Shown here piece after piece: positions 59,001 to 64,000 of a stretch of 64,000 nucleotides of DNA (its first letter is position 1; each line of letters begins with the position of its first letter). The notes beneath the pieces were generated by a model. That model ran no database searches and had not been told where the DNA came from. It saw only the letters and a program-made list of their open reading frames with translations. The stretch comes from Ashinkailepas kermadecensis (taxonomy: Eukaryota > Arthropoda > Thecostraca > Neolepadidae): positions 1-64,000 of the forward strand of contig JAOTOM010003181.1 of assembly GCA_034440615.1 (NCBI GenBank), written 5' to 3'. The translations under genes and the position numbers were made by a program.

Positions 59001-60550
59001 GGAGAGCGCGCCACCACGCAAGACGACCTCATAGGCTGCCAATGCTCGCGGCTGCACCAGGCCGTCGCCGACGTCGACGGCCTCGGCCCGCTGCCACACT
59101 GCCACACCGACGGCAGTTTCGACCAGCTGCAGTGCAGCAACGCCACCTGCTTCTGCGTGGACAGCCAGAACGGCACCATCACCTCGGTGGTCGCCAGCTG
59201 GCCCTTCAAGGTCAGTCGGCAGACCGTCACCGTCATCTGCAGGTGAGCCGTCAATGTCAGTCGGCAGACCGTCACCGTCATCAGCAGGTGGCCCTTCAAG
59301 GTCAATCGACAGACCGTCACCGTCACCAGCAGGGGAGCCGTCAAGGTCAGTCAGCTGAGACTTCCGGGCAGTGAAGGCATCTTCTCAGATGTCAGACGCA
59401 CGAGGAGTCAGGTCATTCAAGGCAGGTGATCGGAAAATATAAGAAAAGTGGCCGAATCGAAACGTCAGACACCGTGTCACATAGTCAGTCAGTTCTCTTG
59501 CGCAGTGAACGACTATTCCGACCAAGAACGACCTCCTGCTGAATCCCATAGCGGTCCAAAATCCATCACGTCTTAATAAAGGCTACCACTGTAACCTATG
59601 GTATCTACTGTGTCTATTTGCATCTACCACGGCACATTTTGTAGGCCTGCTCGCTGTTTGTGTGGCGTGGCAGCGCCAGTGACCGGGCCGACCGACAGGA
59701 TCTGCTGCCCTGCTTCAACAACACCATATACCGCATGGACTACATGAAGCCATGCGAGCTGGCCGCCAGCGAGCTGGCACAGGAGCGGCAGGATTGGGCG
59801 CGCCAGGGCTTCTCACTCGTCAGCGAGGAGCAGCCACTGTGTGACATTGGAGGGTTCTTCGATAAAGTTCAGGTGGGCATACCGACATATGACCGGCTTA
59901 CCGGTATGCGATCAGCTGATCGTCCGCCAAGTGAGCAGCAATGGCATGCAGCAGTGCGGCGGTGCCAGTGTTTACCTTCGCCGTCAGAGGAGTCGAATGA
60001 GCCATTCGTATGACATCTTCACCCGCTCTCTCGCCACCAGGAGAGTTGCACAGACCAGTTCTGTGTGGCTCCTTCTCACTCACCCTCTCACCACCAGGAG
60101 AGTTGCACAGACCAGTTCTGTGTGGCTCCTTCTCACTCACCCTCTCACCACCGGGAGAGTTGCACAGACCAGTTATGTGTGGCTCCTTCTCACCCGCCTT
60201 CTCGCCACCAGGAGAGTCGGACAGACCGGTTCTGTGTGGCCCCGGAGGGCAGCTCCCTGGACGGATACTCGGTGGCCCGCAGCAGCCCGGCCGCTATCAA
60301 CATGACCTGCAACTGCGCGCGCTCGTCCTTCCATATGGCGTCGGCCGACCAGCTGACCGACCTGCCGCAGTGCTGCACCAACGGCGACTTCCGGCCGTGG
60401 CAGTGTCACGGCCTCTACTGCTACTGCGTGGACAGCGACGGCCAACAGTATGGCGCCGCAGTGCCTCAGTCCAGTCTGTCGCTGCTCGCCTGCAGCTCCC
60501 AGGCGTGTCCCAGCAGCACGCCAACTCACAGTACTGACGGCCGGTACTGA
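52388..60550 (+). CDS. Secreted protein with two thyroglobulin type-1 modules, five exons
   Basis: Exons: 52388-52621, 54322-54483, 58872-59210, 59645-59872, 60212-60550, joining to about 433 residues. Every intron is phase 0 with GT-AG ends. Residues 1-22 form a signal peptide (LVWLVQLVVITGSAGLCA). Exons 1-2 are cysteine-rich (CTTVSCCDDP, PCDCCKRC, then QICGNGLMCMPYEQTGFCRK), recalling the cores of IGFBP-like domains. Exon 3 contains a thyroglobulin-1 core (PHCHTDGSFDQLQC, then CFCVD and Gly, residues about 209-233), and exon 5 a second (QCCTNGDFRPWQC, then CYCVD and Gly, about 374-402), each preceded by a shared CQCSR or CNCAR block, so the modules are paralogous. Such domains often bind or inhibit cysteine proteases; function here is unknown. 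Start chosen at the ATG in a CACCATGC context. Six of eight splice junctions adjoin tandem repeats. Confidence 0.82.
52612..53630 (+). repeat. 41-bp array carrying copies of the exon 1 donor
   Basis: Units of ATCATGGCCTCCAGGTCAGC plus AAACACCACCTCCACGTCAGT run from the end of exon 1 (GGCCTTCAG/GTCAGTAAAC) to about 53630, interrupted at 52819-53163 by a MITE. About five copies precede it and eleven follow. Each unit keeps CAG/GTCAG, the same donor as the real exon end, and the first unit overlaps the last codons of exon 1. Confidence 0.92.
52819..53163. mobile_element. hAT-like MITE with a large central palindrome
   Basis: The ends read CAGGCGCGCACC (52819) and, as complement, CAGTGGCGCACC (53163). 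They are flanked by an 8-bp duplication ATCATGGC (52811-52818 and 53164-53171). CAG ends plus 8 bp duplications are typical of hAT elements. Positions about 52999-53084 form a near-perfect hairpin around CTTATGATAAG. It is inserted in the intron 1 array; 345 bp. Confidence 0.82.
53631..54080. other. Intron 1 middle part
   Basis: Diverged remnants of the CAGGTCAGTAAATACCACC unit are scattered here (53652, 53846, 53980, 54000), so the array has decayed rather than stopped. Confidence 0.6.
54085..54310. repeat. 20-bp array just upstream of exon 2
   Basis: About eleven units of CACCACCTGACACCGCCTAA end 10 bp before the acceptor CTGCAG/GCC at 54321. The array occupies the polypyrimidine and branch-point region; units near the exon shift to CACTGCCTGACACTGC. 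Confidence 0.9.
54470..55225 (+). repeat. About 23-bp array carrying some 30 copies of the exon 2 donor
   Basis: Starting in the last codons of exon 2 (CAGCAGTATGACCAG/GTGAGC), units of GACCAGGTGAGCAGCAGCAG plus TGT repeat about 30 times with period 21-24. Most keep CAGGTGAG, the optimal 5' splice-site consensus, while some have CAGATGAG or CAGGTAAG. The unit includes both the exon end and the intron start. Confidence 0.92.
55226..58428. other. Intron 2 interior
   Basis: No coding exon supported. 55981-56066 is a (GT)n microsatellite of about 85 bases. 56490-56860 is a diverged repeat of TCTCGGTCTCTGTCTC-type words. 57905-57943 is a G-run. 58045-58078 is (CATC)n. Longer frames in this part lack domains. 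Confidence 0.6.
55981..56066. repeat. (GT)n microsatellite
   Basis: About 85 bases of GT with one GTTT interruption. Confidence 0.96.
58421..58895 (+). repeat. Array of exon 3 acceptor copies
   Basis: Five copies of GGCAG/GACGTGAAGACGCAG place potential exon starts at 58429, 58594, 58677, 58789 and 58872, separated by 165, 83, 112 and 83 bp with GTGTGCTGTGTCGAGGCG-type filler. Only 58677 and 58872 are in frame with the rest of exon 3. 58872 is taken as the real start because it gives the shortest domain-like product. Confidence 0.9.
59199..59350 (+). repeat. 45-bp array carrying the exon 3 donor
   Basis: Just over three units of TGGCCCTTCAAGGTCAGTCG plus GCAGACCGTCACCGTCATCTGCAGG begin inside exon 3 (WPFK/GTCAGT). 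The third unit restores GTGGCCCTTCAAG/GTCAAT, and CTGCAG/GTGAG at unit ends adds further donor-like and acceptor-like sites. Confidence 0.9.
60020..60235 (+). repeat. 57-bp array carrying the exon 5 acceptor, all copies in frame
   Basis: Four units place exon starts at 60041, 60098, 60155 and 60212, exactly 57 bp apart. The polypyrimidine tract, CACCAG and the exon start GAGAGTTGCACAGACCAG are all inside the unit. At 60155 the AG is mutated to GG. Use of an upstream copy would add 19, 38 or 57 residues of ESCTDQFCVAPSHSPSHHQ type. Confidence 0.92.
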
Positions 60551-60725
60551 CGGCCGGTACTGACGGCTGGTACTAACAGACGGTACTGACGGACGGTACT
60601 GACGGCCGGTACTGACGGCTGGTACTGACGGCTGGTACTGACGGCTGGTACTGACAGACGGTACTGACGGCCGGTACTGACGGGTGGTACTGACGGGTGT
60701 TACTAACGGGTGCTACTGACGGCCG
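60528..60725 (+). repeat. 12-bp array beginning at the stop codon
   Basis: About 15 units of GGCCGGTACTGA and variants (GGCTGGTACTGA, AGACGGTACTGA) start within the last codons (DGRY, stop) and continue into the 3' UTR. Every unit supplies another TGA in the same frame. Confidence 0.9.
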
Positions 60726-60929
60726 GTGCTGGTCGGTATAGCTGACAAAATAGAATATATGGCTCAAGGCAACGGTATTACGAATACACGTCGGGATGTA
60801 CTCGTGCAAAATCTCTGTCGTTTCTGCGTCCGGCTGATAGCGCACGTCCTAACAACACGCAGTGGTTACCACTTTAATCTCTGACGGGCCTCTCATCGCG
60901 TTTGCGGAACAAAGACATCCACGACTCAA

Positions 60930-62220
60930 TCAGAGAGGTGGTGGGCTCCACGAATCGCGCTGGGGCTCGTAAAAATTGTGCCTTGACCCCGAAAATCCTG
61001 CCTTTGATTCATCCATGTTAGAATGTTTGTCGATCATGTGTTCGCCTAAAGGTGTGTATGCTCTCAGAAGTCTGGCATCTCCCAAGTGCTCATTGTACCT
61101 ATCCCTGATGCTTCGTTTGGTTTCACCGACATAAAATGTTCCAAGACAGCGATTGCACGTTATTTTATAAAGTACGTTTTTCCGTGTGCATCTACCTTTG
61201 AGCCCGTTGATACAGGTGTGGCACGTTCTCCTACCAGCAGGGCATGGCGGCATTTCCAGGGCTGAGCGGACCAGGTAAGATTTCAGCGTAGGTCCGCTAG
61301 TCCAGGCTACCCTAACATGGTTTAAATGAGACGAACGGATGGCTGCGTTTACCTGTCGACATAGTTGGTCATCGACAAAAGGAAGTCTCATGTAAACATA
61401 GTTGGGATTGCTACCTGCTCGAGGCCGACGTTGCCCAGGCCCACCTATCCTACTACTGTTGTGATGGTGAACAGCACGAGCTGTTCTACTAGACTCTGCT
61501 TCTGAAGCGATTAAAATTTCTTGACTAACCTTTGTCTGCAAGCGCTTCTTTCATGACGAAGGAAAGAGTGGCACTGCTCTAACAACCAGCACCAATCTGG
61601 ACAACTGCAGGACAAACACCGCCCAAAACGGCGCAGACTTCTTCTCATATAGGCCCGATGTCTGTAAGCATCAGAAATATCTTCTCGTAGCATGATAGCT
61701 TGCAGTTTGCTAACTTGTTTACGGACCCGCTGGCTACTGGAGCTGTGATGAATTGAAACCTTGGAGACTATGAATCTGGGGTAGAGCCTTTCCTGTCGGC
61801 AGTTGATGAGGAAGATGATCCGTTCTTGGACACGTCCTAGCCTTTGATGCAAAATTGCAAAATGGGCCATTTCTTCGGTGAGGTCGCCACTGTTATAACA
61901 TTGTTTAATATAACGAAGAATGGCTCTTAGATGCTCCTGGGTTTTAGACATTGTGTGTAAATACAATATATATACGACCTTCAATATACCAGGAGGTGCT
62001 GAGTTGACATCAAAAGTAACGATGAAGGTTATACTTTATTGCTCAACGTTTCGGCCAGGGGCCATCGTCAGGAGTGATGAAAAAAGCTCAAGCTTAAAAA
62101 ATTGACAAAAATCACGCGGGGGGAAAAAGCGTGCAAAAAGACACGTGGAATGCAGAAAAGCCTCCTCAGTGGTGCAGACACTCACAGAAACTCCAAACCA
62201 GAAACAAAGTATGTCAAGAA
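60930..62220 (-). pseudogene. Penelope-like element lacking its reverse transcriptase
   Basis: From right to left on the minus strand: terminal segment (62220-61960) with a hammerhead core; the N-terminal ORF (61984-61511) starting MSKTQEHLRAILRYIKQCY and including LINCRQERLYPRFIVSKVSI; then at about 61540, directly, the post-RT region NPNYVYMRLPFVDDQLCRQV, and the nuclease with VLYKITCNRCLGTFYVGETK, RDRYNEHLGDARLL and PLGEHMIDKHSN (61140-61020). The whole RT is missing, so this is an internally deleted copy that could move only with help. The nuclease keeps the Cys pair, Tyr, Arg, His and Glu-region residues expected of an active GIY-YIG domain. Confidence 0.83.
62048..62071 (-). ncRNA. Hammerhead-ribozyme core
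   Basis: Minus-strand CTGACGA (62071-62065), GGCC/GGCC stem II and GAAAC (62052-62048), identical to 29011 and 45013. Confidence 0.55.
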
Positions 62221-62359
62221 GGAAGTGCATATCGCCCACAGCATCTGTGGGCGAATATTACGTACTAAGTATGGCTATATCTGGCAATCTAAACAAAATC
62301 AGACCCTTTCTCACCTTCACATTCTAGTAACTTGCCATGAAAATATGAAGGTGTGAAGA

Positions 62360-62896
62360 ATGTCTAAGCGGAAGAACTCAACTCAAGGAAGAACAATCTG
62401 AATTGTGCAAAAGTATCGATCGGTGAACTCACAATGACCCCCTGCATCTTTCGGCCATTTCTAAATTTTCGTCTACGGGATAATTTGCACAGGCGTTCTA
62501 TTCTTTCTCCTCATCAACATCGGTGAACAACGGGTGACATCTTAAAGACGTTTAGTACTATATCATAGCAACTAGGGCACACCACTTAGCCATTAGTGTA
62601 ATGAGCTTGCACCCACCCCCACACACACGCACATAGCAGAAGTTGAAGAAATTGTGTTTCAACAGTAATACTAATGCTTTCACTCGCACCAGGGAGATAA
62701 ACCTATTATTACAAAAGAATCCATCAGTCGTGAAAAGAGTTCCAAGTCCAGCGAGAAGTATGAATTTGAAAGCACTGATGCTGTGATGATAATTATTTTT
62801 CAGTATCGCATGTTGTTGTTAGCCATAGGCGGGCCGAGGGGCCTACCCCATCCCTTAAGCGGTCCCCATCTTAGCGGTAAAAGTTGTGTGTTCACC
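62360..62896. other. No gene recognised
   Basis: AT-rich unassigned DNA between the PLE and the MITE-related fragment. Confidence 0.5.
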
Positions 62897-63055
62897 ATAG
62901 GCGCACCGGAGGGGGGGGCAGGGGGCCCGGGCCCCCCCCATGAGACCAAAGTGCCCTTTTGGCCAAAAGTGCCCATTTGACCGAAAAGTGCCCTCTTGGC
63001 CGGAATGTCCCAAATTTAGCCCAAAAATCACCTGCCTTATGTGCCCCGCCTGTGC
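62897..63055. mobile_element. Fragment related to the hAT-like MITE
   Basis: GGCGCACCGGAGGGG, then CATGAGACCAAAGTGCCC, CTTGGCCGGAATGTCCCAAA and AAAATCACCTGCCTTATG match one half of the MITE at 52819-53163 as its complement. The hairpin's second half is absent. Confidence 0.75.
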
Positions 63056-63159
63056 CAAAGGTGCCCTTTGGGCCCAAAACTGCCCTTTTGGCCTAAAAAT
63101 GACATTCCCCTGTGCCCTTTCCTGTCCTATGCCTGTCCCAATTAGGTGCCCTTTTGATC

Positions 63160-63545
63160 TAAAAGTGCCCTGTGCCCTGCCCTGTACCCTGCCCTGTGCC
63201 TTGTGCTGTACCGTGAACTCTGCCCTGCCCTGTGTCCTGCCCTATGCCCTGCCCTATGCCCTGCCCTGTGCCCTGCCATGTGCCCTGCCCTGTGTCCTGC
63301 CCTGTGCCCTGCCCTGTGCCCTGCCCTGCCCTGTGCCCTGCCCTGTGCCCTGTCCTGTGCCCTGTCCTGAGTCCTGCCCTATGCCCTGCCCTATGCCCTG
63401 CCCTATGCCCTGCCCTATGCCCTGCCCTGTGCCCTGCCCTGTACCCTGCCCTGTGCCCTGCCCTGTGCCCTGTCCTGTGCCCTGCTCTGTGCCCTGCCCT
63501 GTGCCCTGCCCTGTGCCCTACCCTGTGCCCTGTCCTGTGGCCTGT
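63160..63545. repeat. CCCTG-rich array, about 6- and 12-bp units
   Basis: Around 30 repeats of TGCCCTGCCCTG and variants (TGTCCTG, TATGCCC, TACCCTG). The Cys-Pro-rich frames on the plus strand and the Gly-His-Arg-rich frames on the minus strand are artefacts of it. Confidence 0.93.
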
Positions 63546-64000
63546 GCCTATTGGCGCACCGGTGTGTGGTGCCCAGGGGGCCCGGCTTCCTCTCCCTAGG
63601 TCGAGATCGAGAAGTGTCCCTCGGCAGAAAGTGCCCTTTTGGGTTTGGGTGCAAAAGTGCCCATCGGCCTTGGCCCAAACGATCGAACGATACATACCTA
63701 CCCCGCCTACCCCTAGGTTCGGCGTAAAAAATGTATCAGCCTCCCAAAAAATCCTTGCTTAAATCTCACTTTTCAGTGTTCCATCAGTGAACAGCTGGAC
63801 TTTCTTGCGCGTTTGCCCTGGGTACATCTGGCCGAACATGGGTTTCTTATTACAAATTGTATTCAGTCAATTTACGCGCCAAAATTGTAGCGGCCTGAAG
63901 CTCCATTCAAGGCTGAGGCGGGCACAAGCACGATGTTAAGCACGATGGCATAAATTTGCACTTTATGTTTATAGGTACCTACACCACCCTGAAACTATAA
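63546..64000. other. End of window, no gene recognised
   Basis: A second GGCGCACCGG word at 63554 and AAAGTGCCC words to about 63665 suggest more MITE-related sequence; the remainder is unassigned. Confidence 0.45.

Noticed and set aside
58293..59105. 270-codon antisense frame across exon 3
   Set aside because: It overlaps the thyroglobulin exon with its diagnostic cysteine pattern; the antisense frame is a shadow of GC-rich coding and repeat DNA.
63160..63762. Cys-Pro-rich and Gly-His-Arg-rich frames of about 180-220 codons
   Set aside because: Both follow from the CCCTG repeat on the two strands; there is no domain or start context.

Overview
This is eukaryotic, intron-bearing, repeat-dominated DNA. 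The best guess is an arthropod, possibly a crustacean or chelicerate. The grounds are the element mix (Penelope-like elements, jockey/CR1-type LINEs, mariner-like transposons, a BEL/Pao fragment, a tRNA-derived SINE), MADF/BESS-like coding pieces, long TA and GT microsatellites, and the absence of any bacterial gene organisation. The species cannot be named from the sequence.

0-7.4 kb holds two degraded copies of one LINE, then gene-free DNA. 7.4-9.7 kb is a nearly complete Tc1/mariner (IS630)-type transposon whose arms are arrays of a 21-bp repeat; its transposase has one frameshift. 9.8-10 kb is a tRNA-derived SINE. 11.4-15.9 kb is a cluster of broken Penelope-like elements (PLEs), some arranged as nested inverted pairs, followed by a LINE (15.9-18.6 kb). 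19.2-23.6 kb is another inverted PLE structure with a DD41D-spaced mariner and a terminal-inverted-repeat element inserted in it. 24.1-29.4 kb is a PLE flanked by inverted terminal segments and split by a 2.8-kb DNA transposon with a CGGQ-motif transposase and an ATAT target duplication.

29.4-34 kb shows no recognisable gene. 34.1-40.2 kb is a jockey-type LINE (ORF1 with zinc knuckles, ORF2 with endonuclease and RT) split by about 1.8 kb of foreign DNA. 41.3-43.2 kb carries pieces of a MADF/BESS-like gene whose linker is a 15-copy in-frame minisatellite. 43.5-48.4 kb has a BEL/Pao fragment, more PLE copies and a deleted mariner between TA arrays. 48.4-51.6 kb is mostly low-complexity DNA and retroposon tails.

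The one convincing host gene is at 52.39-60.55 kb (+). Five phase-0 exons encode a secreted cysteine-rich protein of about 433 residues with two thyroglobulin type-1 modules. Its striking property is that most of its splice junctions are embedded in tandem arrays whose unit contains the junction itself: the donors of exons 1, 2 and 3, the acceptors of exons 3 and 5, and also the stop codon. The gene therefore carries dozens of decoy or alternative splice sites, some in frame. 60.9-62.2 kb is a PLE lacking its RT, and the window ends in a MITE-like fragment and a CCCTG-rich array.

Many PLE terminal segments carry a hammerhead-ribozyme-like core in which the stem II sequence differs between copies but stays complementary.
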